Notes under the pieces: generated by a model
Told to the model about the DNA's origin: nothing
Databases searched by the model: none
The model's input: the letters and a program-made list of their open reading frames with translations, nothing else
Translations under genes and position numbers: made by a program
NCBI GenBank assembly: GCA_017989885.1
Contig: JAGNPA010000009.1
Coordinates: 1,346 to 15,382 of the forward strand
Reading direction: 5' to 3'
DNA length: 14,037 bases
Source: Aquabacterium sp.
GTDB taxonomy: Bacteria > Pseudomonadota > Gammaproteobacteria > Burkholderiales > Burkholderiaceae_C
In this document: piece by piece, positions 1 through 8,814 of the stretch
Position numbering within the stretch: position 1 is the first letter of the stretch
Layout of the letters: each line of letters opens with the position of its first letter

Positions 1-101
1 CCGCGCAGCTGGGTGCGGGCGGCCTTGGGCGTGTCGGCCTCGACCAGACCATTGACGGTCTTGCCTGCCGCATTGAGCGCTTCGAAACGGTAAGCCGGCA
101 T
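1..101 (-). CDS. gspF: GspF, T2SS inner-membrane platform protein (5' fragment)
   Basis: Only the first 33 codons are present; the gene runs off the left edge. The visible N-terminus (MPAYRFEALNAAGKTVNGLV, then EADTPKAARTQLR) matches the start of GspF/PilC-family proteins, which open with a short Tyr-Phe/Ala-Leu strand, a Gly-Lys-x-x-x-Gly turn and a Glu-Ala-Asp stretch. GspF is the polytopic inner-membrane protein thought to link the GspE ATPase to the growing pseudopilus. The ATG at 101 lies 23 bp after the gspE stop and has a purine-rich Shine-Dalgarno (AAAGG) about 7 bp upstream. It is the last visible gene of the leftward gsp operon. Identity rests on the short N-terminal match plus its position after gspE. 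Confidence 0.85.
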   Translation of the reverse strand, partial: MPAYRFEALNAAGKTVNGLVEADTPKAARTQLR

Positions 102-124
102 CGTGCGCCTTTATCCTTGGTCCA

Positions 125-1549
125 TCATTCGCGGGTGACCCGCAAGACCTCTTCGAGCGAGGTCACGCCCTCGGCCACCAGCCGGTCGCCGTCGTCGCGC
201 ATGGTCTTCATGCCGGCCCGCTGGGCCACCTCGAAGAGCTGGGACTCTGCCGCCTTCGCGTGGATCAGGCCGCGGATTTCGTCGTCGGCCACCATCAGCT
301 CGTACACGCCGGTGCGGCCCTTGTAGCCGCTCATGCCGCACTCCTTGCAGCCGACCGGGTGCCAGCGCCCCTGTTCGTCCTGGCGCTTGCAATGCACGCA
401 CAGCTTGCGCACCAGGCGCTGGCCGAGTACGCCCAGCAGCGAGGACGACAGCAGGAAGGGCTCGATGCCCATGTCGGTCAGGCGGGTGACGGCGCTGGGC
501 GCGTCGTTGGTGTGCAGCGTGGCGAGCACCAGGTGACCCGTCAGCGAGGCCTGCACGGCGATCTGCGCGGTCTCGAAGTCGCGGATTTCACCAATCATGA
601 TGACGTCCGGATCCTGGCGCAGGATGGCGCGCAGGGCCTTGGCAAAGGTCAGCTCGATCTTGGCATTGACCTGGGTCTGGCCGATGCCCGCCAGTTCGTA
701 CTCGACCGGGTCTTCGACGGTCAGCACATTGGTGGTGGAGGCGTCCACTGTGCTCAGGCCCGCGTACAGCGTGGTGGTCTTGCCCGAGCCGGTGGGGCCG
801 GTGACCAGCACGATGCCGTGGGGCTGGCGCAGCAGCCGCTTGAACTTGTCGAGCGACTCGCCGCTCATGCCCAGCGACTCCAGCGTGAACTTGCTGGTGT
901 CGCCCTTGTCCAGGATCCGCAGCACGGCGCGCTCGCCATGCGCCGAGGGCAGCGTCGAGACCCGCACGTCCACCGCGCGGCCACCGATGCGCAGGCTGAT
1001 GCGGCCGTCTTGCGGCAGGCGCTTTTCGGAGATGTCGAGCTCGGCCATGATCTTCAGGCGCGAGATCAGCGCGGCGTGCAGCGCCTTGTTGGGCTGCACC
1101 ACCTCGCGCAGCGTGCCGTCCACCCGAAAGCGCACGGCCGACGAGCGCTCGTAGGGCTCGATGTGGATGTCCGACGCGCCGTCCTTGGTCGCCTGCGTCA
1201 GCAGCGCATTGAGCATGCGGATGATGGGCGCGTCGTTGCTCGATTCGAGCAGGTCTTCGACGGCGGGCAGCTCTTGCAGCATGCGCGACAGGTCGACCGC
1301 GCTTTCGACCTCACCGACCACAGCCGCTGCACTGCCCTCGCCGCCCGAGTAGGCCGCCGCGATGCGCTGCGCCAGGGTGTCGGGCGGATCGTGCTCGATG
1401 CGGTTGACAGCGTACAGGCGCAGCACCTCGGACAGGGCCGCGTGCGAGACGTTCAGGCTGGCCCACAGCGTGGCGCGCTCGCCATCCTGCTCCAGCAGCA
1501 GGTTGTGGGCCTTGGCAAAGGCGTAAGGAAGGGGGTGGCGTGCGCCCAT
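125..1549 (-). CDS. gspE: GspE, T2SS assembly ATPase
   Basis: Cytoplasmic hexameric ATPase that powers pseudopilus assembly, docking to GspL and GspF. The 474-aa protein shows the family hallmarks in order: [11 protein letters not shown] near residues 124-134, Walker A GPTGSGKT at 251-258, an aspartate box beginning [10 protein letters not shown] near 279, Walker [10 protein letters not shown] at 316-324, a His box LATLHTNDA near 342-350, and a tetracysteine zinc motif CxxC-x13-CxxC at Cys384/387/401/404. The zinc motif is typical of GspE and separates it from PilT. The frame stays open further upstream, but the ATG at 1549 ([11 protein letters not shown]) is preferred: it follows the gspD stop by 19 bp and has a GGGAG ribosome site. 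The length is slightly below the roughly 500 aa of well-studied homologues, with the difference in the N-terminal GspL-binding region. Confidence 0.97.
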   Translation of the reverse strand: MGARHPLPYAFAKAHNLLLEQDGERATLWASLNVSHAALSEVLRLYAVNRIEHDPPDTLAQRIAAAYSGGEGSAAAVVGEVESAVDLSRMLQELPAVEDLLESSNDAPIIRMLNALLTQATKDGASDIHIEPYERSSAVRFRVDGTLREVVQPNKALHAALISRLKIMAELDISEKRLPQDGRISLRIGGRAVDVRVSTLPSAHGERAVLRILDKGDTSKFTLESLGMSGESLDKFKRLLRQPHGIVLVTGPTGSGKTTTLYAGLSTVDASTTNVLTVEDPVEYELAGIGQTQVNAKIELTFAKALRAILRQDPDVIMIGEIRDFETAQIAVQASLTGHLVLATLHTNDAPSAVTRLTDMGIEPFLLSSSLLGVLGQRLVRKLCVHCKRQDEQGRWHPVGCKECGMSGYKGRTGVYELMVADDEIRGLIHAKAAESQLFEVAQRAGMKTMRDDGDRLVAEGVTSLEEVLRVTRE

Positions 1550-1568
1550 GGTGTGCGTGCTCCCTGGC

Positions 1569-3848
1569 TCAAGGCGCCACAGGCGGGGCCAGCGGCACCG
1601 CGGTGTCGGGCTTGGGCGCGGGCACCGGGGCCAGCTTGGCCGCATAGCCCGTGCCGGCGGGCATCAGGACGTTGGTGACCGGGGTGTTCGGGTCGTCCAG
1701 CGGCTGCTGGGTCGAAGGCAGGTTCAACCGGGTGCTGAGCTTGAGCGGATCGAGCAAGGGCGCCTCGTTGATGGGCAGCAAGGTGCTTTCCTTGGGCTGG
1801 CTGTCCATCTGGCGCTGACGCATGTACTCATAGCGGTCCAGCGTCAGGGCGTTGGCCGCGTCCTGGTTGCGCATCACGATCGGGCGCAGGAACACCATCA
1901 GGTTGGTCTTCTTGCGGCCGCGCTCCTGGCTCTTGAACAGGTTGCCCAGATAGGGGATGTCACCCAGCAAAGGCACCTTGGACTGCCCGTCGGTGTACTC
2001 GTCCTTCATCAGGCCGCCCAGCACCAGCACCTCGCCATCGTCCACCACCACCGAGGTTTCGATGGAGCTCTTGGACGTGGTCGGGCCATTCGCGGCCGAC
2101 GCCGTGGCGCTCTTGACACTGGCATCTTCCTGGAAGATGGTCATGCGCACCGCGCCGCCCTCGCCCACCTGCGGGCGCACCCGCAAGGTCAGGCCCACGT
2201 CCTTGCGCTCGACCGTCTGGAAGGGGTTGACCGAGCCATTGTTCGAGCCGGTGTTGCTGTAGCTGCCGGTCACGAAGGGCACGTTCTCGCCCACGACGAT
2301 CTTGGCCTCTTCGTTGTCAAGGGTGACCAGGTTGGGTGTGGACAGGATGTTGCCGCCCGCCTCGGTCTGCAGGAAGGTGGCCAGCGCGCCCAGGCTGATG
2401 CTGCCATCGCTCAGGCGCCGCGCCAGGGCCACGTTGAAGCCGTTGAGCGCCGGCACCGAGTTGGCGGCCGCACTGGTGAGCACATCGGTCAGGGCCGGGA
2501 TCTTGCCGAAGCCGGTGAAGTTGGCGCCCGCGCCCACCAGCGTGTTGGTGCCGGCGCCGCCGGCCCACTGCACGCCCAGGCTGGCGGCCTTCTCGGCATC
2601 GACCTTGACGATCATGGCCTCGATGTAGATCTGGGCACGGCGGCCGTCGAGCTGGTCGATGACCGCCCGCAGCTGGCGGTACTGCGCCTCGGAGGCCGTG
2701 ATGATCAGCGAGTTGGTGCTGGGGTCGGCCTGGATGAAGCCGCCAGTCGAAGGCTGGGCCGAGGCCGCCACCGGTGCGGTGGCCTGCGACGAGGCCGCGT
2801 TGGCATTGCCCATGTTGCCCGCGCCCAGGGCGTTGCCGGCATTGCGGGTGCCCGTGGCCGCAGCGGTGTCCGTGCCGCCGCCGGAGCCACCGCTGCCGCC
2901 CGCGCCCGGATAGGCCGCGCGCAGCACCTGGGCCAGCTTCACCGCATCGGCATTCTTGAGGTAGACCACGTGGATGCCGCTGCCGCCCACCCCGGCCGTG
3001 CCGGGACGGTCGAGGCGCTGCACGAGGTTGCGCACCAGGGTCATGCGCGCCGGCGAGGGCGTGCGGACCATCAGGGTGTTGGTGCGGGCATCGGCCATCA
3101 CCAGCGTGCCCGCCGCCCCGGCGCCCGCACCCGGCGCCGCAGGCGCCGCGCCACCGCCGTCGGCCAGGCGCTGCACCACCGGCGCCAGGTCCACCGCCAC
3201 CGCGTGCTGCAGCGGGATGGCTTCCAGGTCGGTGGACGTGGGCACATCCAGGGCCGCGATCATCTGGCCGAGGCGCCGCAGGTTGTCGGCGTAGTCGGTG
3301 ATGACCAGGGTGTTGCTCGACGGGTTGGCGTTGATCGTGTTGTTGGGGCTGATCAGCGGGCGCAGCACCGCCACCAGGTTGTTCGCACTCTCGTTTTGCA
3401 GGCGGAATATCTGGGTGAGCACCTGGTCGCCCGAGCGGCGCACCGCGCCCACATCGACGGTGCCGGTCTGCAGCTTGGCCTCGGCCTCGGGCACGATCTT
3501 GAGCAGGCCGGCCACATCCACCATGCTGAAGCCCTGGCCGCGCAGCGCCGCCAGGAAGTTCTGATACGCCGCACGCGTGCTCATGGGCTGATCGCTGTAG
3601 AGCGTGATCGTGCCCTTGACGCGCGGATCGACCAGGATCTGGCGATTGAGGATGGCGGCCATGGCACGGGCCACGCCTTCGATTTCGGCGTTGACGAAGT
3701 TCAGCGTCACCATCGACTCGCGGGCACCGGGCTGCGGGGAGGCCAGGGCCTGGCCCACGTTCAGGAAGCCACCCGGCCCCCAGCCCAGGGCCAGGGCCAT
3801 GAGCAGCGCCGTGGCGCGGGGACGTGTCAGCAGGGGATGGGTCTTCAT
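1569..3848 (-). CDS. gspD: GspD, T2SS outer-membrane secretin
   Basis: Forms the multimeric gated channel in the outer membrane through which folded substrates leave. The 759-aa protein has a Sec signal peptide (about residues 1-37, hydrophobic core [10 protein letters not shown], ending ALA). The N0 domain follows from about 46 ([18 protein letters not shown]), then the N1-N3 repeats (about 125-400), and the secretin core with [14 protein letters not shown] at 625-638. N2 contains a Gly/Ala/Pro insert (231-247). N3 contains a long Gly/Ser/Asn/Ala-rich insert (about 316-370). The C-terminus (about 690-759) is Pro/Leu-rich and ends in LAPPVAP; this is where pilotins bind in some species, but none is encoded here. 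The ATG at 3848 sits 3 bp after the gspN stop, with its SD (GGATAAGG) overlapping the gspN end, which suggests translational coupling. Confidence 0.97.
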   Translation of the reverse strand: MKTHPLLTRPRATALLMALALGWGPGGFLNVGQALASPQPGARESMVTLNFVNAEIEGVARAMAAILNRQILVDPRVKGTITLYSDQPMSTRAAYQNFLAALRGQGFSMVDVAGLLKIVPEAEAKLQTGTVDVGAVRRSGDQVLTQIFRLQNESANNLVAVLRPLISPNNTINANPSSNTLVITDYADNLRRLGQMIAALDVPTSTDLEAIPLQHAVAVDLAPVVQRLADGGGAAPAAPGAGAGAAGTLVMADARTNTLMVRTPSPARMTLVRNLVQRLDRPGTAGVGGSGIHVVYLKNADAVKLAQVLRAAYPGAGGSGGSGGGTDTAAATGTRNAGNALGAGNMGNANAASSQATAPVAASAQPSTGGFIQADPSTNSLIITASEAQYRQLRAVIDQLDGRRAQIYIEAMIVKVDAEKAASLGVQWAGGAGTNTLVGAGANFTGFGKIPALTDVLTSAAANSVPALNGFNVALARRLSDGSISLGALATFLQTEAGGNILSTPNLVTLDNEEAKIVVGENVPFVTGSYSNTGSNNGSVNPFQTVERKDVGLTLRVRPQVGEGGAVRMTIFQEDASVKSATASAANGPTTSKSSIETSVVVDDGEVLVLGGLMKDEYTDGQSKVPLLGDIPYLGNLFKSQERGRKKTNLMVFLRPIVMRNQDAANALTLDRYEYMRQRQMDSQPKESTLLPINEAPLLDPLKLSTRLNLPSTQQPLDDPNTPVTNVLMPAGTGYAAKLAPVPAPKPDTAVPLAPPVAP

Positions 3849-3851
3849 GCC

Positions 3852-4811
3852 TTATCCGATCGAAATGACAGACCGGTCGCCCGAGCGGCGGCCGATGATG
3901 TTCAACAAATTGTCCAGAGCCCCGCGCTCGGCCTCGCTGGCCCGCGCCTCACCCCGGAAGAAGGTGCCACCGGCACTGACCGTGCCCAGGCCCGACAGCT
4001 GCAAGGCACCGTCCACGGTGCGCAGCGACATCTGTACCAGGCCCTGCTCATCGGCACGCAGGCCGAGGTGGTAGGAGCCCAGGCGGTCGAGGGTCGTCAG
4101 ACGGGACGACACGTTGTCCAGCCAGACATCGGCCTGGCCACTCACCCGCACGCGCCCACCCACCCACTCGACGGCAAGCTGGTTGGCGGACACGCGCAGC
4201 ACGCCGCCGAGCTGCAAGGTGTTCCAGGGCGTGCCCAGGCCGCTCAGCCACGCGGCCGGCCAGTGACCGAGCGTGCCCGAGGTCTGCCAGCCACGCGGGT
4301 TGTCCACCGGCACGAGGCCGACATCGACCCGCGCGCGACCCCAGCCGGGTCGCACCTGCATCGCCACCGGCTGCGGCAGGCAGCAGTCATGCTGCAGCAC
4401 CACGCGCACGCCGCGGTCCTGCCAGCGCAAGGTCCAGTTCAAGCGACCCGGCAGGGCGCGCACGTCCCGGCTGCCCGGCCCGCCGGTGAGCACGGCCACC
4501 GCCTGGCCTTGCCAGATCGTGCCTTGGGCATCGGCCAGCAGCAGGCGCTCGCCACTCAAGCGCGAAACGCCATGGGCCAGCCAGCTGGCGGGCGCAAATG
4601 CCACCAGCCCAGCCACACCACCCAGCACGGCACCGGCCCAGGCCCAGCGCTGGCCCGCCTTGCGCACCTTGTCCCAGCGCAGCACCTCGAGCGTGGACTC
4701 GAAGCTGCGGGTGACGTAGGCCTCGGGGCCCAGCAACCAGCGGGGACGCCGCGCCCAGCGCAGGCGCAACAACTGAAAGGTGCCTTGCACGGTGGTCTGA
4801 AACGTGCTCAC
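3852..4811 (-). CDS. gspN: GspN, T2SS inner-membrane protein N
   Basis: Accessory inner-membrane T2SS component found in some lineages; its exact role is poorly defined. A GTG start at 4811 overlaps the gspM stop in a GTGA junction, giving 319 aa. The protein has about 55 mostly basic and aromatic residues before one transmembrane helix (about 56-73, AWAGAVLGGVAGLVAFAPA). A periplasmic domain follows with the T2SSN-type pattern ADAQGTIWQGQA near 94-105, then beta-rich sequence to the end. The pre-membrane segment is unusually long for GspN, so a start nearer the helix (for example GTG at 4685) cannot be excluded. No ATG occurs before the helix. Identification rests on the ADAQGTIW-type motif, the topology and the position between gspM and gspD. 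Confidence 0.85.
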   Translation of the reverse strand: MSTFQTTVQGTFQLLRLRWARRPRWLLGPEAYVTRSFESTLEVLRWDKVRKAGQRWAWAGAVLGGVAGLVAFAPASWLAHGVSRLSGERLLLADAQGTIWQGQAVAVLTGGPGSRDVRALPGRLNWTLRWQDRGVRVVLQHDCCLPQPVAMQVRPGWGRARVDVGLVPVDNPRGWQTSGTLGHWPAAWLSGLGTPWNTLQLGGVLRVSANQLAVEWVGGRVRVSGQADVWLDNVSSRLTTLDRLGSYHLGLRADEQGLVQMSLRTVDGALQLSGLGTVSAGGTFFRGEARASEAERGALDNLLNIIGRRSGDRSVISIG

Positions 4812-5320
4812 AGCGCCCCTCCTGCACCCAAAGACAAGGTGACCGAGCCCTGGAAGAGCGCGTCGCCGCCTTGCTGCCAGCTCGCCTCCAGCGGCCGCGC
4901 CCGTGCGCCCACCCGCACCTCCTCCAGCCACGCCGCCAGGGCCTCGCCCGACACGCCCTGGAAGGTCAGCACCGCGCGGTCACCCTGACGGCTCAGCCGC
5001 GCGCCCGCGCCGAGACGCGCGGTGGCGGACTGCAAACTGGCTTCCGCCTGGACGGGCGGCACTGGCGGGCGCTGGCGCAGGGTCTGCGCCTCATCGGCCT
5101 GCTGTCGCATCAGCGCCAGCTCGGCCTCCACCGCCTGCATCTGGGTCGGGACGGTCTGCAAGGTACGCCAGGCCGGCCGCACCCCCACCATCACCACCAG
5201 GGTGAGGCCCGCCAGCCAGGCGGCCACGGTGAGCAGGCGACGCTCGCTGGGCGACATGTTGGCCCACTGGGCCTGCCAGGCCTGGCGCAAGGATTGAACA
5301 CGCTCGGAAGAGGAACTCAT
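4808..5320 (-). CDS. gspM: GspM, T2SS inner-membrane platform protein
   Basis: Bitopic platform protein that partners GspL. The 170-aa sequence has a short cytoplasmic N-terminus and the typical PSERRLL motif just before a single transmembrane helix (about 29-48, LLTVAAWLAGLTLVVMVGVRP). A predicted coiled-coil stretch follows (about 60-85, rich in Gln, Glu and Ala), then a small periplasmic ferredoxin-like region (about 93-167). Length and topology are normal for the family. The ATG at 5320 follows the gspL stop by 21 bp, without a strong Shine-Dalgarno. The stop overlaps the presumed GTG start of gspN by 4 bases. Confidence 0.92.
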   Translation of the reverse strand: MSSSSERVQSLRQAWQAQWANMSPSERRLLTVAAWLAGLTLVVMVGVRPAWRTLQTVPTQMQAVEAELALMRQQADEAQTLRQRPPVPPVQAEASLQSATARLGAGARLSRQGDRAVLTFQGVSGEALAAWLEEVRVGARARPLEASWQQGGDALFQGSVTLSLGAGGAL

Positions 5321-5341
5321 TCAGACTGCTTTCAAGGGGCT

Positions 5342-6598
5342 TCAGCTGCGGGGGCCACGGCGCACGGTCAGCAGGCCATCAGCCTGCGTGTCCACCTGCG
5401 CGCCGGCCGCGCCCAGTTGCGCACGAAACGCTTCGATGTCGCCCGGGCCCCAGCCGGCCGGTGGCGCCACGCTCAGGGCCTGGCCGTCATAGCGCAGCGA
5501 GGCCGAGGGCATCTCGCGAGGCCAGGCGGTGGCCACCAGGGCCATCAGAGATTCCAGGTCATTGCCACCCGGCTCACCAGCCTGGGCCCGCAGGGTGTCG
5601 GTTTCGCGCTGCATCTGCACGGGGGCATCGAGCACCACGCGCACCTGCGGATGCGCCTGCTGCAGCAATTGCACGCGCTGGGCCTGGCGGCTCTTGAGCG
5701 TGTGCTGCTGGTGCCAGGCCCACACATTGAGCCCCAGCACCTGCACCGCCACCAAGGCGGCCAAGCCCACGCGCACCGGTCGCCAAGTGGGCGACATGAA
5801 ATGCCGCCACTGGTCGGACAGCGCATGGGCGCCCTTGCTGCGGGGCGCCAGCTCGAACTGCAGCAGGTTCCACAGCGAGCGCGAGGCCAGCAGCATGTGC
5901 TCCGAGGCGGTCTGCACGGTCACGGCCCGACCCAGCCAGCGCTCGGCCGGCGAGGCCACCGGCGGGGTCGCAAAGAAGCGGGCCTGCGGGGGCAGCGGAT
6001 CGGGCAGCAGGCCGCGCGAGAGGCTGCCGCCCAGCGGCCAGGTCGACACGCCTTCGGGGCTGGCCCAGGTCATCAGCACCTCGGGCCCGGACTCGGAGCT
6101 GCCCTGCCCCGCCTCGAAGGCCTCGTGGAACAAGGCCGTGGCGGGCTCATCGGGGGCCGCGCCGGGCACCACACGGTCCACGCGCAGCTGGGCCTTCTCC
6201 AGCGCCATCAGCTGCGAGGTCAGCCAGGTGTGGTCGCACACCGCCACCCAGGTCGGCTGCCCAACCTTGGGCTGCGGGGCCACCGCCAGGTGCAACTGCT
6301 CCGGCTCGTCCAGCAAGGCGTCTTCCAGCAGGCTGGCCAGCGCGGCGCGCAAACGGGCCTGCGGCGCCTTGGGCAGGGTGAGGCGGTGCCAGCTCACATC
6401 GGTGGGGGCCAGCACGGCCACCACGCTGTCGGCCGCCGGCATTTGCGTCAGCTCGCCTCGGCCCTGACGGCTCAGGCTCTCGCCATCGGCACTGAGCACG
6501 TAGGCGTAGGACTGGGGCCCGGGCGTGACTGCGGCCGCATCGGGCGCTGACGCGCTCGGACGCTGGCGCGCCGGCAGTTGAATGATGAGGATGCTCAT
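5342..6598 (-). CDS. gspL: GspL, T2SS inner-membrane platform protein
   Basis: Bitopic protein that recruits GspE through its cytoplasmic domain and pairs with GspM. The 418 aa split into an actin-like cytoplasmic region (about 1-270, with motifs such as DVSWHRLTLPKAPQARLRAA near 67-86), one transmembrane helix (about 275-293, VRVGLAALVAVQVLGLNVWAW) and a periplasmic ferredoxin-like domain (about 345-414). The ATG at 6598 opens with a beta strand (MSILIIQLP), as expected for the family. Unlike its neighbours it is separated from the previous gene, gspK, by 124 bp and has only a weak ribosome site, so its expression may depend partly on an internal promoter. Confidence 0.95.
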   Translation of the reverse strand: MSILIIQLPARQRPSASAPDAAAVTPGPQSYAYVLSADGESLSRQGRGELTQMPAADSVVAVLAPTDVSWHRLTLPKAPQARLRAALASLLEDALLDEPEQLHLAVAPQPKVGQPTWVAVCDHTWLTSQLMALEKAQLRVDRVVPGAAPDEPATALFHEAFEAGQGSSESGPEVLMTWASPEGVSTWPLGGSLSRGLLPDPLPPQARFFATPPVASPAERWLGRAVTVQTASEHMLLASRSLWNLLQFELAPRSKGAHALSDQWRHFMSPTWRPVRVGLAALVAVQVLGLNVWAWHQQHTLKSRQAQRVQLLQQAHPQVRVVLDAPVQMQRETDTLRAQAGEPGGNDLESLMALVATAWPREMPSASLRYDGQALSVAPPAGWGPGDIEAFRAQLGAAGAQVDTQADGLLTVRRGPRS

Positions 6599-6722
6599 GC
6601 CCGGAGTTCAGATGTCAGTGTTCCCTGCCACACCCCAGCCGGGTGCTCAGTGATTGTAGGAGGGGGATCCGGCTCATCCCTTAAGGATTGATACCTGCAC
6701 CGAACCGGCGGCCACACCCTGA

Positions 6723-7751
6723 TCACGGGGGGCCTCCCGGTGCACCAGACTGATCGAGTCCGGAAAAGCGTGACTGGTTCCGCACCTTGATCTCATTGCC
6801 CACGCGCTGCACCAGATGACGCTGCTCGATCACGTTCTCCTCCAGGCGCAGCCGTCCGCGCACCTCGAAAAAATCCGACCCGACGGCCAGACGCTCGAAG
6901 CGCCAGTTGCCCGCGCCCAGCACATTGCCCAGCTCATCGAGGCTCTTGAACGGACTGCGCTGGCGCACCTGCACCAGACGGGCAGCCCGGCCCAGATCCA
7001 GCCCGTCGACCACGGCCGCCAGCACCTCGCGCGAGGCCGTGTTGACGTTGACCTGGGTGCGCAGCGGCAGCACGGTCAACACCGGGCGCAGGCGCTCGAC
7101 GGTGGCGGCGTCCATGCCCAGCCAGGTGAGCTCGTCGATGCGCTGCGGTTGCAGGGGTGCCTGGCTGCGCGCGTCCTCGCCGCCCAGCTTCTCCAGCATG
7201 GTCGGGTCGTCGGCCAGCGTGGCCAGGGTCGCGCGCCGCCAGGCCGAGGCCAGCCCTTCGGCCAGGGCGGGTGACAAGCCGGCGTTCTCGCACAGGCGTC
7301 GCAGCACGGCCACCTCGTCGGGCACCAGTTCGCCCTCGGCCGACAGCACATTGCGCAGGTTGTAGCGGGCGGTCGCGTCTTCGACCTGACCGGACAGGAA
7401 GGCCTCGGGCGTGCCGCCTTCGTCGGCCGCGTTGTTGTCGGTGTCGGCGGCCAGGAAGGTGGACAGCCGTGCCTCGGCCAGCGGGATGGCCCAGGGCTCG
7501 CCCAGGTGGTCGGGGCCGCCGCTGCGCTGGTCTTCGCGCAGGATCAGCATGGCCCAGTCAAGCGCGCCACTGAGCACCCAGGTGGCCTGCGTGCGCACGC
7601 GCTCGGCGCTCTCGACCTGCACGGCGCGCCACTGTTGCCAGACCATGGTGGCCGACAAGGTGGCCACCAGCGTGACGATGACCATGGCCATCAGCAAGGC
7701 GGCCCCTTGCTGGCGATGGCGTGGGACGGACCCTGAACGCATGCGCATCAT
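6723..7751 (-). CDS. gspK: GspK, minor pseudopilin at the pseudopilus tip
   Basis: Large minor pseudopilin that caps the pseudopilus with GspI and GspJ. The 342-aa protein has a basic leader and a prepilin-peptidase site after Gly16 (RQQG/AALLM), followed by a long hydrophobic helix (AALLMAMVIVTLVATLSATM). The +5 residue is Met21 rather than the Glu found in the other pseudopilins. Lack of Glu5 is a known GspK trait, thought to fit its terminal place. The large periplasmic alpha domain (about 85-300) includes NLRNVL, a central helical region and a helix-hairpin-helix-like NVNTASREVLAAVVDGL motif. ATG at 7751 or the adjacent ATG at 7748 could start it; GAGGG lies just upstream. It begins 7 bp after gspJ. 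Confidence 0.95.
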   Translation of the reverse strand: MMRMRSGSVPRHRQQGAALLMAMVIVTLVATLSATMVWQQWRAVQVESAERVRTQATWVLSGALDWAMLILREDQRSGGPDHLGEPWAIPLAEARLSTFLAADTDNNAADEGGTPEAFLSGQVEDATARYNLRNVLSAEGELVPDEVAVLRRLCENAGLSPALAEGLASAWRRATLATLADDPTMLEKLGGEDARSQAPLQPQRIDELTWLGMDAATVERLRPVLTVLPLRTQVNVNTASREVLAAVVDGLDLGRAARLVQVRQRSPFKSLDELGNVLGAGNWRFERLAVGSDFFEVRGRLRLEENVIEQRHLVQRVGNEIKVRNQSRFSGLDQSGAPGGPP

Positions 7752-7758
7752 CCGGCCC

Positions 7759-8439
7759 TCAATCCTGCTGAGGCTGGGGGGCCAGCATCAGGTCGCGGCT
7801 GAGCATGCCCTGAAAGCCACTGCCCTCGCCCAGCACCAGCTGCAGGCGCACGGCCTGCGGCAGCTGTTCACGCAGGCCGCTGAGGGCGTCCGCCCCCGCC
7901 GCGCCGCGCACCACATCGCCCGAGGACTGGCAGTTGCTCATGGCCCCGTTGCGGAAACAAAAGACCTGCCACTGCGCCACCCCGCGCAAGGCGACCAGGG
8001 TGCCGCGCTCACGCCCCAGCAGCTGCTGCGACTGCTGCCAGGCACGCTGCAGGCCACCGACCTGGGTGGACTCGGCACTGGCCCAGCGCTGCCAGCGGCC
8101 TTCGCGCAGCGACCACACCACCACCTGCACACCGGACGGACTGCGCCGGGTCATCCGCAGGGCCGCCCCGTCAAACTGAAAGCCCTGGGTCACCTGGGTG
8201 TCGAGCACCTGGGCCAGATCGGTCTCGAACTGCGTCATCACGGCCTGCAGGCGCAAGGTCTGCTGCAGGTTGTCCTCGGCCACCTGGCGCGCCGTGCTGA
8301 TCGCGTCCAGCCCCTTCCAGGCCGAGGCGGCCAGCACCGACAGGATCAGCAGCGACACCAGCACCTCGATGAGGGTGAAGCCACGGGCCGCACGAGGGCC
8401 GCGAGGTCCGGACTGGGGGCGGGCAGACAGGCACATCAT
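7759..8439 (-). CDS. gspJ: GspJ, minor pseudopilin
   Basis: Minor pseudopilin of the tip complex (GspI-J-K-H). The 226-aa precursor has a 20-residue basic leader and a classic type IV prepilin site, ARG/FTLIEVLVSLLILSVLAASA, with cleavage after Gly20, Phe at +1 and Glu at +5. The rest is a globular periplasmic domain with the family pattern QFETDLAQVLD and, later, GALRMTRR-type beta strands. The ATG at 8439 overlaps the gspI stop as ATGA, so translation is probably coupled. Length is normal for GspJ. Processing would need a prepilin peptidase encoded elsewhere. Confidence 0.95.
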   Translation of the reverse strand: MMCLSARPQSGPRGPRAARGFTLIEVLVSLLILSVLAASAWKGLDAISTARQVAEDNLQQTLRLQAVMTQFETDLAQVLDTQVTQGFQFDGAALRMTRRSPSGVQVVVWSLREGRWQRWASAESTQVGGLQRAWQQSQQLLGRERGTLVALRGVAQWQVFCFRNGAMSNCQSSGDVVRGAAGADALSGLREQLPQAVRLQLVLGEGSGFQGMLSRDLMLAPQPQQD

Positions 8440-8807
8440 CGGGCGCGTGGCAACACGGTGGACAGCTTGACAATGGGCAGCTGGGCCTCATCGAAGACCT
8501 GCGCATCCACGCGGCGGAAATTGGGGTTGGGCGTGGGGCGCACGGTCATGCGGCCGGGCAGCTGGCGACCCAGCTGCTGGCAGCTGAAATCGCTGTCACC
8601 CACGGCCGGGAAAGTCTGGCTCAGCTTCAAGGCGGTGATCTGGTTTTCGGCGCAGCCCTGCGCCAGCACCAGGTCGCTCATGCGCTGGGCGTTGAGCGTC
8701 AGCCCACCGGCGGCCTTGATGCCGGCCGACAGCGTGACGGCGACGATGGCCAGGGCCACCAGCACCTCGATGAGGGTCATGCCGTGCGCGCGGTGTGCAC
8801 GAGGCAC
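8436..8807 (-). CDS. gspI: GspI, minor pseudopilin
   Basis: Minor pseudopilin that nucleates the tip complex. With the chosen GTG start it is 123 aa: a 9-residue basic leader (VPRAHRAHG), then MTLIEVLVALAIVAV, with cleavage after Gly9, Met at +1 and Glu at +5. This signature is characteristic of GspI, as is the following NQITALKL segment. The frame is open upstream to a TTG at 8864, but the GTG at 8807 is preferred because GspI leaders are short and it lies 7 bp after the gspH stop. No strong Shine-Dalgarno precedes it, so coupling to gspH is likely. The start is the main uncertainty. Confidence 0.92.
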   Translation of the reverse strand: MPRAHRAHGMTLIEVLVALAIVAVTLSAGIKAAGGLTLNAQRMSDLVLAQGCAENQITALKLSQTFPAVGDSDFSCQQLGRQLPGRMTVRPTPNPNFRRVDAQVFDEAQLPIVKLSTVLPRAR

Positions 8808-8814
8808 GCGGGGG

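Noticed and set aside
1548..4988. Plus-strand open frame of 1146 codons antisense to gspD, gspN and part of gspM
   Set aside because: Its product is a His/Arg/Gln/Gly-rich string with no domain, and it lies wholly opposite well-supported genes. Long antisense frames are expected in GC-rich DNA, where TTA, CTA and TCA codons are rare.
4871..6550. Plus-strand open frame of 559 codons antisense to gspL and gspM
   Set aside because: Low-complexity product, no recognisable fold, overlaps two firmly identified genes.
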